Origin: Bacteroidales bacterium
Lineage (GTDB): Bacteria; Bacteroidota; Bacteroidia; Bacteroidales; Bacteroidaceae
Reading direction: 5' to 3'
Assembly (NCBI GenBank): GCA_030528885.1
Contig: JAUMXY010000001.1
Location: 100,198 to 164,197, forward strand
DNA: 64,000 bases
Shown here: positions 53,417 to 62,515 of the stretch, piece after piece
Layout of the letters: each line of letters opens with the position of its first letter
Position numbering within the stretch: the stretch's first letter is position 1
Program-made: the position numbers and the translations under genes
The notes under the pieces: generated by a model
What the model saw: only the letters and a program-made list of their open reading frames with translations
What the model was told of the DNA's origin: nothing
The model's database searches: none

Positions 53417-54286
53417 ATGAGACAGTTAAAAATTACCAAGTCAATCACGAATCGCGAAAGTGCTTCGTTAGATAAGTATTTGCAGGAAATTGGCCGCGAG
53501 GAGTTAATCACAGTAGAAGAAGAAGTAGAACTTGCCGCTAAAATACGAAAAGGCGGTGTTGAGGGGCGCAGAGCGTTAGAGAAACTGACCCGAGCAAACC
53601 TCCGCTTCGTCGTTTCTGTTGCAAAGCAGTATCAGAATCAGGGACTTAGTTTGCCAGACCTTATCAATGAGGGAAATTTGGGCTTGATTAAAGCTGCTGA
53701 AAAGTTTGATGAGACGCGAGGATTCAAATTCATCAGTTACGCCGTTTGGTGGATTCGTCAAAGCATATTGCAGGCATTGGCAGAACAAAGCCGTATCGTG
53801 CGTCTGCCTCTCAATCAGGTCGGTTCGCTGGCAAAAATAGGCAAGGCTTTCTCAAAGTTTGAACAAGAAAACGAGCGCCGTCCTTCTCCTGAAGAATTGG
53901 CTCAACAGCTAGACCTTCCAGTTGATAAGGTTGCTGACACGATGAAGGTGAGCGGCCGTCACATCAGTGTGGATGCTCCTTTTGTTGAGGGCGAAGACAA
54001 TAGCTTGCTCGATGTGCTTTCAAACCCGGATTCTCCTTCGGCCGACAAGACATTGGTTACGGAGTCATTGCAGCGTGAAATAGAGCGCGCATTGGATACT
54101 TTGACAACTCGTGAGAAGGAAATCATTAAGATGTTCTTTGGATTGGGCGAACCAGAGAAGACGCTCGAGGAGATTGGCGACCGTTTCAACCTTACGCGTG
54201 AACGTGTGAGACAAATCAAAGAAAAAGCCATACGCCGTCTTCGTACACAATCTAAGAGCCGTCTCCTGAAAACATATCTAGGCTAA
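53417..54286 (+). CDS. rpoD: Primary sigma factor RpoD (SigA)
   Basis: A 289-residue primary sigma-70 factor, the short Bacteroidota form without region 1.1. Regions 1.2-2 have [20 protein letters not shown] and [21 protein letters not shown], region 3 has RRPSPEELA, region 4.2 has [20 protein letters not shown]. It recognises the TAnnTTTG promoters found across the window. The frame is open 24 bases upstream, but the promoter -7 box overlaps that part, so ATG 53417 is the start. Confidence 0.96.
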   Translation: MRQLKITKSITNRESASLDKYLQEIGREELITVEEEVELAAKIRKGGVEGRRALEKLTRANLRFVVSVAKQYQNQGLSLPDLINEGNLGLIKAAEKFDETRGFKFISYAVWWIRQSILQALAEQSRIVRLPLNQVGSLAKIGKAFSKFEQENERRPSPEELAQQLDLPVDKVADTMKVSGRHISVDAPFVEGEDNSLLDVLSNPDSPSADKTLVTESLQREIERALDTLTTREKEIIKMFFGLGEPEKTLEEIGDRFNLTRERVRQIKEKAIRRLRTQSKSRLLKTYLG

Positions 54287-54332
54287 CGACAAGAGGGCTA
54301 TCGTATTGTAGGTGTGATAAAATTGTAATGAC

Positions 54333-54740
54333 ATGAAAAGATGTGTTTTGACCATGCTGACGTTTCTCCTGTTCTTGACAGCAGATGCTCAAGAGGTGAC
54401 CAAGGGAACAGGAAAGATATACATGTTTGGAGTAAGCCAGCAGTTGGCAGACTCTGTTATTTATATTACTGCCATCAATGAATTGGATAGCATTGATTTG
54501 GAAAAGAAGACTTCGTTTTTGCCTTATCGTGCGGCTTTTAGCTTTCAGCTTGAAGATTTCTTGGAGACAAAGCTGTTTCTGGAACAGCAGACCTCTTGTG
54601 TGTTCTTCTCTGAGAACCGTAAAAAGCTTTCCAAGAAGTTGTATAAGGTGAAGAAGTTGTATTTGGATAATCCTGAAAAAAAGATTGTCGTGTTAGACGA
54701 GACGTATTTCAAGTTCAGACATCCTGCGGATGACCTCTAA
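54333..54740 (+). CDS. Small secreted protein of unknown function
   Basis: A 135-residue protein with a signal peptide (MKRCVLTMLTFLLFLTADA, cleaved near residue 19). The mature part of about 115 residues is alpha/beta with many Lys, ending in a Lys-rich segment. No catalytic motif. It overlaps the next gene by 11 bases, so it is probably co-transcribed with the C11 lipoprotein. Confidence 0.6.
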   Translation: MKRCVLTMLTFLLFLTADAQEVTKGTGKIYMFGVSQQLADSVIYITAINELDSIDLEKKTSFLPYRAAFSFQLEDFLETKLFLEQQTSCVFFSENRKKLSKKLYKVKKLYLDNPEKKIVVLDETYFKFRHPADDL

Positions 54741-56046
54741 GATGACACTAAAAAATAGTTTTTACTACATAAAAACGAGATATGGTATGGTTGCGACAAT
54801 GCTCTTATGCATTGTTGCAACTTGTTGGTTTTCCTCATGTTCTGATTCGAATGACTTGGAAGAAGCCATATTGCCTGACCCATCTTTTGCACAAAGCAGA
54901 ACAGTTATGGTCTATATGGTAGCTGAGAACGATTTGTCACGAGCAGCTGCGCAAGATATCAATGAGATGCTCGTTGGCATTAAAAATGCAAGGCTCTATC
55001 CAGACAATCGCGTCGTTATCTATTTAGACGATGTGTCATTGCCTCGCATTTATGTGTTGGATCAGCATACAGAAGCGGCGCGACTATCCGATTTAATTCC
55101 CGTTAAGCAATATGGGCAAGATGTGAATTCCTCTTCAGCTGCCGTCTTCTCAGACTTTCTTGAATACGTGAAGACCTATTATCCAGCAGAGAGTTATGGC
55201 TTGGTGATGTGGTCGCATGCTTCAGGATGGATTCCTTCTATGTTCTCTGGTGACAGAAAAGATGTGAACGAATCAAAGAAACGTTCGTTTGGCTTGGATA
55301 ATGGAAAAAATACATCTGCAGTATCATCTGGCAATCAAATGAATATCGATGATATGGCTGATGCGTTGTTGGAACAAGGCGGATGCGATTTCATGTTGTT
55401 TGATGCCTGTTTTATGCAGAGTATAGAAATTGCATATGAATTGCGAAATGCAACCAAGCATGTAATCGCTTCGCCAGCAGAGATACCTGGACCTGGAGCT
55501 CAGTATGCGACGATGCTGCCTGCGATGTTTAAGCGAGACGCTTATGCAGACGAGATGGTAGCTGCTTATTATAACCAATATTCCCAGGCAGGCAATCCTT
55601 ATGGCATCGTTGTTTCGTCTGTGAATACAGCTGCTCTTCCTTCATTTTCTGCTTATATGAAGAATTTAGTGGCAATTCATGCGGAAAAGCTCTTTGCGCT
55701 TGAAAGCCGTCCTCTGCTTAATTATTATCGTTATGAAGAGTGGGGGAAGAATAATCCTGACTATTTTGATATGCAAAGCGTTATGCGTCAAATCTTGAAT
55801 AATGAAGAATTCGCTGAGTGGATGCAAGAAGCGTCAAAAGTTATCAAGCTTAAAACAGCAGGTTATTGGTATAGCAATCATGTCAAGGATGTAATTCGTG
55901 TGGATGAATCTCAATGTTGTGGAGTATCCATGTTTGTGCCTCGTAGCGTCTATGATGGTCAGACAGGGCATGAATACAACGAAATGTTTATCAATACAAG
56001 TTGGGCGCACAGCGTGTGGGCGGATGGGTCAAATTCGCAAAAGTAA
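54730..56046 (+). CDS. Clostripain-family (C11) lipoprotein
   Basis: A 438-residue cysteine protease-family lipoprotein. The signal segment ends in a lipobox (FSSC, about residue 36), then TVMVYMVAENDLSRAA (about 58-73) begins the caspase-like domain. The catalytic His is in VMWSHASGW (about 163) and the Cys in MLFDACFMQ (about 227). C11 enzymes cleave after Arg or Lys and often mature by self-cleavage. It may start at 54730 or 54742. Next to it is the HprK-like/S26/PqqD trio. Confidence 0.87.
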   Translation: MTSKMTLKNSFYYIKTRYGMVATMLLCIVATCWFSSCSDSNDLEEAILPDPSFAQSRTVMVYMVAENDLSRAAAQDINEMLVGIKNARLYPDNRVVIYLDDVSLPRIYVLDQHTEAARLSDLIPVKQYGQDVNSSSAAVFSDFLEYVKTYYPAESYGLVMWSHASGWIPSMFSGDRKDVNESKKRSFGLDNGKNTSAVSSGNQMNIDDMADALLEQGGCDFMLFDACFMQSIEIAYELRNATKHVIASPAEIPGPGAQYATMLPAMFKRDAYADEMVAAYYNQYSQAGNPYGIVVSSVNTAALPSFSAYMKNLVAIHAEKLFALESRPLLNYYRYEEWGKNNPDYFDMQSVMRQILNNEEFAEWMQEASKVIKLKTAGYWYSNHVKDVIRVDESQCCGVSMFVPRSVYDGQTGHEYNEMFINTSWAHSVWADGSNSQK

Positions 56047-56062
56047 TGAGATTGTTAATGAG

Positions 56063-56971
56063 ATGGTCATGGTGAGAACATTTTACAGAGTGGGGGATTT
56101 TAATTATTGCGTAGATTTTCGTGATAATCGAAATACTGAAAAATTGCTTGGCTCAAGCCAATCTTTCAAAATCTCTGCCTCAGAAGCAGAAAAGGAGCCT
56201 TTGTTGTTTGAACTTGTGGTTGATGATGCTTGGCGCCCCATACAGAAAGGGAAGGAAATAGGCATATTTGACTGTGGAGGTAATAATCATGGTGTTTACG
56301 TGTTAGAGGATGGTTCTTATCAGATTCTTGTTTGTGATGTCAACGACAATCATTGCTGCTTGATGCAGGCGACATCTGATTTCTCTTCTGCAACGGTATG
56401 CTTGAATGGCAATGAGAATATGCGTTCATTCGGCTTGAATAATGCCTTGATGATGATGTATGCTTTTTCTTCCTCAGACAAGATGACTGTGCTCATGCAC
56501 TCATCTGTGGTGCGAAAAGAGGGGAGGGGGTATTTATGCTTAGGTGTAAGTGGAACAGGAAAAAGCACACATACGTCTAACTGGCTGAAATATATACAAG
56601 GGACAGAGCTCATCAATGATGACAATCCTGTTGTGCGTGTGTTTGCCAATGGGGACATTAGAGTCTTCGGCTCTCCATGGAGCGGCAAGACTCCTTGCTA
56701 TAAAAATGTTTTTGCCGAAGTTGCAGGCTTTTTGCAATTGAAACAAGCGCCGTACAATCGAATAGAGCGTATGAGCATTGTTGACGGATTTGCAGCTTTG
56801 CTTCCTTCTTGTTCTGTAATGAAATGGGACCGACGCGATTATGTTGGAGTTTGTGATACAGTAAGCAAGATGCTTGAACAAATTCCTGTCTTTTTCTTGG
56901 AGAATTTGCCAAATGAAGAGGCTTGCCGCTTGAGTTACTCGATGCTGTCAGGAGAGAAAGATTATGCCTAA
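56063..56971 (+). CDS. HprK-like kinase (PEPCK/HPr-kinase superfamily)
   Basis: A 302-residue protein. The first 145 residues are beta-rich; then come the Walker A GVSGTGKSTHT (161-171), INDDNPVVRV (184-193) matching the catalytic Asp region of HPr kinase, and WSGKTPCYKN (206-215). Proteins of this superfamily phosphorylate proteins or peptides; lasso-peptide clusters carry such kinases. The start is uncertain (56063 or 56069). It overlaps the S26 gene by 8 bases. Substrate unknown. Confidence 0.78.
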   Translation: MVMVRTFYRVGDFNYCVDFRDNRNTEKLLGSSQSFKISASEAEKEPLLFELVVDDAWRPIQKGKEIGIFDCGGNNHGVYVLEDGSYQILVCDVNDNHCCLMQATSDFSSATVCLNGNENMRSFGLNNALMMMYAFSSSDKMTVLMHSSVVRKEGRGYLCLGVSGTGKSTHTSNWLKYIQGTELINDDNPVVRVFANGDIRVFGSPWSGKTPCYKNVFAEVAGFLQLKQAPYNRIERMSIVDGFAALLPSCSVMKWDRRDYVGVCDTVSKMLEQIPVFFLENLPNEEACRLSYSMLSGEKDYA

Positions 56972-57443
56972 GTTCTCAGTTGATAATAGCATTTTCTTGC
57001 CGCAAGTTGTCCGTCTGATAGAAGAGGGGCATTCAGCAACAATTATAGCACGTGGTGATAGCATGCGGCCATTCATCGAAGATGGGAGGGATAAGCTAGT
57101 GCTGGGAAAGGCCGATTCGATAAAAGTGGGGGATGTTATTCTTGCAGAGGTGTCTGAAGGTTCTTTCGTCTGCCACCGCATAGAAAGGATTTCAAATGGA
57201 ATGATTACAATGCGTGGGGATGGCAATGTGATAGGTACAGAATGTTTCCCAAAAGATAAAGTAAGAGCTAAATTGCTGCAAGTCATACGAAAAGGAAAAG
57301 TGTATACAATGGCAACATCACGATTGTGGAGGCTTTATTCTGCAATATGGCCGCGTCTTTATCCCGTAAGGCGTTATTTGTTGGCGCTTTATCGTCTCAT
57401 ATGGTTGCATCAATTACCTCATAGGTTTTCTAAGAATGTATAA
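56964..57443 (+). CDS. S24/S26-type peptidase (signal-peptidase-like)
   Basis: A 159-residue protein of the S26 fold. IARGDSMRPFIEDG (about 29-42) carries the Ser, and SFVCHRIERIS (about 70-80) carries His, as in archaeal or ER-type (Sec11-like) signal peptidases, rather than the bacterial Lys. The C-terminus has hydrophobic aromatic-rich segments that may be membrane-bound. It may process peptides of this cluster. Its partners in sequence are the HprK-like kinase and PqqD. Confidence 0.78.
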   Translation: MPKFSVDNSIFLPQVVRLIEEGHSATIIARGDSMRPFIEDGRDKLVLGKADSIKVGDVILAEVSEGSFVCHRIERISNGMITMRGDGNVIGTECFPKDKVRAKLLQVIRKGKVYTMATSRLWRLYSAIWPRLYPVRRYLLALYRLIWLHQLPHRFSKNV

Positions 57444-57465
57444 TAATAAAATAAATTAGATAAAA

Positions 57466-57732
57466 ATGAAGATAAAGAAAGGTTTTGAAGTGCGCAATAT
57501 TTGTGGTGAGAACATTATAATTGCGCATGGAAAAGAAAATATTGATTTTACAAAAGTTGTAACTCTCAATGAGTCAGCTGTTTTGTTGTGGAATAAAGTC
57601 GTTGATGCTGAATTTGAAGAAAAAGATTTGGTAGACGTTCTTTTGGAAGAATACGAAGTCGAGCCTTCACAGGCAATTGCTGATGTCAAGAGCCTTGTCG
57701 CTTCATGGAAAGAAGCGGGATTGGTAGAGTGA
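57466..57732 (+). CDS. PqqD-family peptide-recognition protein
   Basis: An 88-residue protein of the PqqD fold (winged helix-like RiPP recognition element). [15 protein letters not shown] (31-45) is the diagnostic motif, followed by a helical C-terminal half ([16 protein letters not shown]). PqqD-type proteins bind the leader of a ribosomally made peptide and present it to modifying enzymes. It sits directly after the S26 and kinase genes; no precursor peptide is visible nearby. Confidence 0.85.
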   Translation: MKIKKGFEVRNICGENIIIAHGKENIDFTKVVTLNESAVLLWNKVVDAEFEEKDLVDVLLEEYEVEPSQAIADVKSLVASWKEAGLVE

Positions 57733-57760
57733 GGCAACAAGTAAAAACAGATGTGGCGTT

Positions 57761-58426
57761 ATGGCAAAAGTAAACATTGAATCATCGTGGCTTGAAAAGT
57801 TGCAGCCAGAATTTGATAAGCCTTATTTCGAACAGCTCATACAATTCGTAAAATCGGAATATGCTAGTGGTGTTTGCTTTCCTCCTGGTTCTATGATATT
57901 TAACGCCTTCAATCAATGTCCTTGGCCAAATGTGAAGGTTGTTCTCATTGGTCAGGATCCGTATCATGAGCCAGGTCAAGCGCATGGATTGTGCTTTTCT
58001 GTCAATGATGGTGTACCTTTCCCTCCATCATTACGTAATATTTTTGCTGAAATAAAGACAGACATAGGAGCCCCCGTACCGGAATCTGGAAATTTAACTC
58101 GATGGGCAACTCAGGGAGTTCTATTGCTGAACGCCACATTGACAGTTCGTGCCCATGCAGCTGCTAGCCATCAAGGCAAAGGTTGGGAAGAATTTACTGA
58201 TGCAGTAATACGCTTAGTTAGCGAAACCAAAGAGCATGTGGTTTTCATCCTTTGGGGAAGTTATGCTCAAAGCAAAGCAAGGCTTATCGATTCGTCAAAG
58301 CATTGTGTACTGAAATCCGCTCATCCATCTCCTCTTTCTGCTTATAGAGGTTTCTTTGGAAATCATCATTTTAGTATATGCAATCAATATCTTCAAAATA
58401 ACGGAATAACTCCAATAAATTGGTAA
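57761..58426 (+). CDS. ung: Uracil-DNA glycosylase
   Basis: A 221-residue family-1 UDG that removes uracil from DNA. The catalytic water-activating [18 protein letters not shown] (about 65-82) and [13 protein letters not shown] (about 186-198) are clear, with [10 protein letters not shown] between them. Length is normal. Confidence 0.96.
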   Translation: MAKVNIESSWLEKLQPEFDKPYFEQLIQFVKSEYASGVCFPPGSMIFNAFNQCPWPNVKVVLIGQDPYHEPGQAHGLCFSVNDGVPFPPSLRNIFAEIKTDIGAPVPESGNLTRWATQGVLLLNATLTVRAHAAASHQGKGWEEFTDAVIRLVSETKEHVVFILWGSYAQSKARLIDSSKHCVLKSAHPSPLSAYRGFFGNHHFSICNQYLQNNGITPINW

Positions 58427-58430
58427 AACT

Positions 58431-59189
58431 ATGAAAAAGTTATATTTAGCAACTCTCATTTCATTTATCACTTTTTCTGTTGCTTGGGCACAGAAAGAGT
58501 ATAGTAAGTCTGTCACAATCTTCGGTGACAGCTATTCAACCTTTGAAGGCTATCTTACACCTAGCAATAACGAGCCGTGGTATTTTTTAGATAGGCATCA
58601 AATGGATAACGATGTCATTGCTGTGGAAAACACCTGGTGGCATCTTCTTCTTAAAAAGAATGGATGGCGGCTATGCATGAATAACTCATATAGTGGTTCT
58701 ACAATTTCATCTTCTGGTTACGGAGGTGCAGATTACACACCGCGCTCCTTTGTGACTCGTGCGTCAAATCTTGGAAATCCAGACATTATCTTTATTTTTG
58801 GCGCGACAAATGATTCGTGGGTTCCTTCTCCTATTGGTGAGTATAAGTATGCTGGATGGACCACTGAAGACTTAAAATCGTTCCGCCCCTCATTAGCCAA
58901 GTTGCTTGATTACATGACAAAACGCTATTTGGGTGTTGACATTTATTTTATTCTGAATAGTGAGTTGTCTGATGCGATAGATGCTTCTGTTCTGAGCATT
59001 TGCGCTCACTATGGCATTCCTGTGATTGAATTGCATGATATAGAGAAAAAGGCTGGTCATCCTTCTATTGCAGGCATGAGAGCTATTGCGGATCAAGTAG
59101 ATGATTTTGTAAAGAGCAACAAGAAAAGATCTGATAAAAAGAACGAGAAAAATACTCGCAAAAAGAAGGTTAAGAAAGGTAAAAAGTGA
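58431..59189 (+). CDS. SGNH/GDSL hydrolase with Lys-rich tail
   Basis: A 252-residue secreted hydrolase (signal peptide ending at WA, about residue 20). Block I is IFGDSYSTFEGY (about 30-41, catalytic Ser), block III GATNDSW (about 123-129), and HDIEKKAGHPS provides Asp and His. Such enzymes often deacetylate or hydrolyse sugar esters. The last 30 residues are Lys-rich (KKKVKKGKK). Confidence 0.85.
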   Translation: MKKLYLATLISFITFSVAWAQKEYSKSVTIFGDSYSTFEGYLTPSNNEPWYFLDRHQMDNDVIAVENTWWHLLLKKNGWRLCMNNSYSGSTISSSGYGGADYTPRSFVTRASNLGNPDIIFIFGATNDSWVPSPIGEYKYAGWTTEDLKSFRPSLAKLLDYMTKRYLGVDIYFILNSELSDAIDASVLSICAHYGIPVIELHDIEKKAGHPSIAGMRAIADQVDDFVKSNKKRSDKKNEKNTRKKKVKKGKK

Positions 59190-59209
59190 ATTAAAATAGA
59201 TGTGAGTAG

Positions 59210-60445
59210 ATGAAAAGGTTTATTACTTTATTCGTGTTCAGTTCACTCATATTATTGAATCATCAAGCTTTGCTTAGTGCGCAGTCTTCTGATTCTTTAA
59301 TGATGGCTCACTTGACTCAGCGTGGTGTGGAAATGCAGGACGGAAATTCTGTCCAATTGCTGAAAACAGGGCATGATAAGTTTGTCGATCTCTTTGAGGC
59401 CGTTCGCGAAGCTCAATCTTTCATTCATCTCGAATACTTTAATTTTCGGAATGATTCAATAGCTGGCCTTTTGTTTGACCTCCTTGCTCAGAAGGTGCGA
59501 GAGGGTGTGGAAGTCCGTGCTTTGTATGATGCTTTTGGCAATTCATCCAACAATAGGCCCATAAGCCGTCAAATGCACGATTCTATCTGCTCGCTTGGCA
59601 TCCAGCTGGTTAAATTTGATCCGATTCGCTTCCCATGGGTTAATCATATCATACCTCGCGACCATAGAAAAATTGTCGTGATTGACGGGCGAATTGCTTA
59701 TACAGGGGGCATGAATGTCGCAGATTATTATATTGAAGGCATTCCAGAAATAGGTCCTTGGCATGATATGCATATGCGTGTTGAGGGGCCTGCCGTAAAT
59801 GAACTGCATTCTATTTTTTGCAGAATGTGGTATAAAGAGACGGGAGAGTATTTAAACGGAACAAAATATTTTCCATCTGAACATATCGCAGATGACTCTT
59901 TGAGGCTTGCAGTAATTGACCGCCACCCTCCCCATAGTTCAGACGCAATTCGCGACATGTTTGCAGAGATGCTCAATACGGCTCAGAAGAAGGTGCTGTT
60001 GATAAGCCCATATTTTGTTCCCACCCACAAGGTGCGCAAGGCTTTGAAAGATGCCATAGATAGAGGTGTGGAAGTGCAGATTTTGTTGTCAGCAAAGAGT
60101 GATATACCTCTCACACCTGAGGCTTCGCATTATGTAGGCAACAACCTTGCCAAGCGTGGCGCGAAAGTTTTCCTTTTTCATGGCGGATTTCATCATACCA
60201 AAATAATGATGGTTGATGATTTATATTGTACGGTTGGCTCCAGCAATATGGACGCTCGTTCTTTGCGTTGTGATTATGAGGTGAATGTTGTTATATTTAG
60301 CAAGAAAGTGACTGCAGAACTTACTCGCTTGTTTAACGAACAGTTAAAAACCTCTACTCGTATAGAGAAAGGGTATTGGAAGACTCGCTCTGTTGGTAAA
60401 AGGTTTCAAGGTTGGTTTGGAAATTTGCTGACTCCTTTCTTGTGA
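59210..60445 (+). CDS. Phospholipase D-type (cardiolipin synthase-like) protein
   Basis: A 411-residue protein with an N-terminal signal sequence and two HKD motifs: HRKIVVIDGRIAYTGG (about 153-168) and HHTKIMMVDDLYCTVG (about 326-341). This is the PLD superfamily layout of cardiolipin synthases, which exchange phosphatidyl groups between phosphatidylglycerol molecules. It lacks the two N-terminal membrane helices of classical Cls, having only the signal sequence, so it may act in the periplasm. Confidence 0.88.
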   Translation: MKRFITLFVFSSLILLNHQALLSAQSSDSLMMAHLTQRGVEMQDGNSVQLLKTGHDKFVDLFEAVREAQSFIHLEYFNFRNDSIAGLLFDLLAQKVREGVEVRALYDAFGNSSNNRPISRQMHDSICSLGIQLVKFDPIRFPWVNHIIPRDHRKIVVIDGRIAYTGGMNVADYYIEGIPEIGPWHDMHMRVEGPAVNELHSIFCRMWYKETGEYLNGTKYFPSEHIADDSLRLAVIDRHPPHSSDAIRDMFAEMLNTAQKKVLLISPYFVPTHKVRKALKDAIDRGVEVQILLSAKSDIPLTPEASHYVGNNLAKRGAKVFLFHGGFHHTKIMMVDDLYCTVGSSNMDARSLRCDYEVNVVIFSKKVTAELTRLFNEQLKTSTRIEKGYWKTRSVGKRFQGWFGNLLTPFL

Positions 60446-60508
60446 GGAATGCTGTTATTGGGCTTTGAATAGATATGCTTTTGTATAGAAATGAATAAAA
60501 ATCATAAG

Positions 60509-61996
60509 ATGAAAAAAAATAAAATTCTATTACTTCTCATATTAAGTGTGGCATTTGCACTTCAAGTCAATGCCAATCCCAAGCGCGAGTTCCGTGGTGC
60601 CTGGATACAATGTGTCAATGGCCAGTATTTGGGTAAAACACCTGCACAAATCCGGCAGATGCTTTCCTCGCAACTTGATACCTTGCAGCAATGTGGCATT
60701 AATGCCATTCTTTTTCAGGTTCGTGCTGAGGGTGATGCTTTGTATAAATCCAGCTATGAGCCTTGGTCGCGTTATTTGACAGGTACACAAGGTGTTGCGC
60801 CTTCTGATGGGTGGGATCCCTTGGCTTGGATGGTTGAACAGTGCCATATGCGAGAAATGGAATGCCATGCATGGATAAACCCTTATCGTGCCAAGACGAA
60901 GTTTACGAAGGAACTTGCTCCCAACCATCCAGCTGTGCGTCATCCTGAACGAATGTTCGAATATGACGGGCTTTACATCTTCAATCCTGCTTTGGCAGTA
61001 AATCGTACATATACTTGTATGGTTGTAGAGGATATCCTTCTTAATTATGATGTTGATGGCATTCATATGGATGACTATTTCTATCCTTATCCTGTTGCTG
61101 GCGTTAAAATTCCAGACGAGAGTTTTTACAAGGCTGACTCAAGAGGCTTTGCAACTATCGAAGATTGGAGAAGGGATAATGTGAATCTGCTGATTCAGGA
61201 TTTGCATTATTTGATACGCAGCATCAAGCCTTGGTGTAAGTTTGGTGTGTCCCCTTTTGGCATTTATCGCAACAATCCCGCAGGTGTAAATTCTCAGAAG
61301 GGTAGTGCCACCAATGGTACGCAGAATTATGATGATTTGTATGCTGATATCGTCCATTGGGTTGAGCAAGGATGGGTGGATTACAATATTCCACAGATAT
61401 ATTGGAATTTGGGCACAAAAGCAGCCGACTATGAGGTGCTGATTAGATGGTGGAATGATTACTGTGGAGGGCGTCCCCTCTTCATTGGTCAGGATGTTGA
61501 GCGTACAGTTAAGGGCGTAGATCCACAGAATCCCAATTCTCATCAGATGCCAGCCAAATACAGCTTGCAGCGCTCACTCCCCAATGTTTATGGTTCATGC
61601 CAATGGTATGCTGCAGCAGTAGTGGATAATCCTGGCAATTATCGCACAGCATTGCAGCGTGTCTATCATTCTACTCCAGCTCTTCAGCCTTTGATGCCGT
61701 ACATTGACTCAAAGGCTCCGTCAAAGCCAAGAAAGGTAAAAGTAGATAGAAATGGCTTTTTGACATGGAATGCTCCAAAGGCGAAAAAGGAGATGGACAA
61801 AGCGCGTCAATATGTTGTTTATAAATTTGATGCCGATGAGAAGATAAGTCTTGAGTCTTCATCGAATATTGTTGCCATAACAAGCGACTTAAGCCTCGCT
61901 CTTCCCCGTGTGCAGAAAGGTATGGTATATGTGGTGACGGCTCTTGACCGTTTGCATAATGAATCAAAACCAGTCAAGGTGAAGATAAAGAGATGA
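60509..61996 (+). CDS. GHL10-family glycoside hydrolase (DigH/YngK-like)
   Basis: A 495-residue secreted protein (signal MKKNKILLLLILSVAFALQVNA). The N-terminal TIM barrel has REFRGAWIQCVNGQY (about 27-41), AILFQVRAEGDALY and DGIHMDDYFYPYP (acidic residues of the active site); an FN3-like C-terminal domain follows. The family (PF02638) includes E. coli DigH, which cleaves peptide-stripped glycan strands of peptidoglycan. The ORF also opens at 60491; the ATG at 60509 starts the signal peptide. Confidence 0.82.
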   Translation: MKKNKILLLLILSVAFALQVNANPKREFRGAWIQCVNGQYLGKTPAQIRQMLSSQLDTLQQCGINAILFQVRAEGDALYKSSYEPWSRYLTGTQGVAPSDGWDPLAWMVEQCHMREMECHAWINPYRAKTKFTKELAPNHPAVRHPERMFEYDGLYIFNPALAVNRTYTCMVVEDILLNYDVDGIHMDDYFYPYPVAGVKIPDESFYKADSRGFATIEDWRRDNVNLLIQDLHYLIRSIKPWCKFGVSPFGIYRNNPAGVNSQKGSATNGTQNYDDLYADIVHWVEQGWVDYNIPQIYWNLGTKAADYEVLIRWWNDYCGGRPLFIGQDVERTVKGVDPQNPNSHQMPAKYSLQRSLPNVYGSCQWYAAAVVDNPGNYRTALQRVYHSTPALQPLMPYIDSKAPSKPRKVKVDRNGFLTWNAPKAKKEMDKARQYVVYKFDADEKISLESSSNIVAITSDLSLALPRVQKGMVYVVTALDRLHNESKPVKVKIKR

Positions 61997-62095
61997 TGTC
62001 ATCATAGACAGCAAGAAACGCTTGGTTGAAGCAGAGAATGCAACTGGCATGAATTGACAAGGAATCCGTTTAATCGATGAGCCTTGTGCCTAAAT

Positions 62096-62139
62096 TACGG
62101 AGCGCCCTTCTTCGAAATTACGATGAAGGGCGCTCCGTA
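62096..62139. repeat. 15-bp inverted repeat between convergent genes
   Basis: TACGGAGCGCCCTTC (62096-62110) and GAAGGGCGCTCCGTA (62125-62139) are perfect reverse complements with a 14-nt loop. It lies between convergent genes, and its loop contains GAAATTACGAT as in the repeats at 39277-39322. Confidence 0.8.
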
Positions 62140-62219
62140 TTATCGTTGAATAGTTATGCGTCGGGTAGGGCTGTCGATTTGCGTTTTTACACCAGCAGGA
62201 CTCTTGTGGCGGCGGTTTG

Positions 62220-62513
62220 TTATTCGTTATTGACTTTATCCGTCTTCACCTCTTTTTTCCAAAGCGATTTCACGAGCTTCTTGACTCGCCTATAGCCTTC
62301 AATTCCAAGTATGGTGAGGCCGGCATATTGAAACGTTTTGGCTAAGCCGAAAAAGATGAACCAAAGAACGCCTTTGGTAGCAGCATCAATCGGCAACAGC
62401 ACTTGGGCAAATGAAAAGATATAGCATGGGACACAAAGCAAAAGAACAATGGTTCCTGTACGGAAAGAAAGAGATTGAAGCCATGTCTTGACGCTTGCTA
62501 TCTTGGCTTTCAT
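62220..62513 (-). CDS. Small membrane protein of unknown function
   Basis: A 97-residue protein with two transmembrane helices (about 21-43 and 48-70) and a basic C-terminal tail (YRRVKKLVKSLWKKE). The ATG at 62513 is 2 bases from the stop of the amidase gene; the longer frame overlaps it and is rejected. Co-transcription with the amidase is likely. Function unknown. Confidence 0.6.
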   Translation of the reverse strand: MKAKIASVKTWLQSLSFRTGTIVLLLCVPCYIFSFAQVLLPIDAATKGVLWFIFFGLAKTFQYAGLTILGIEGYRRVKKLVKSLWKKEVKTDKVNNE

Positions 62514-62515
62514 GC

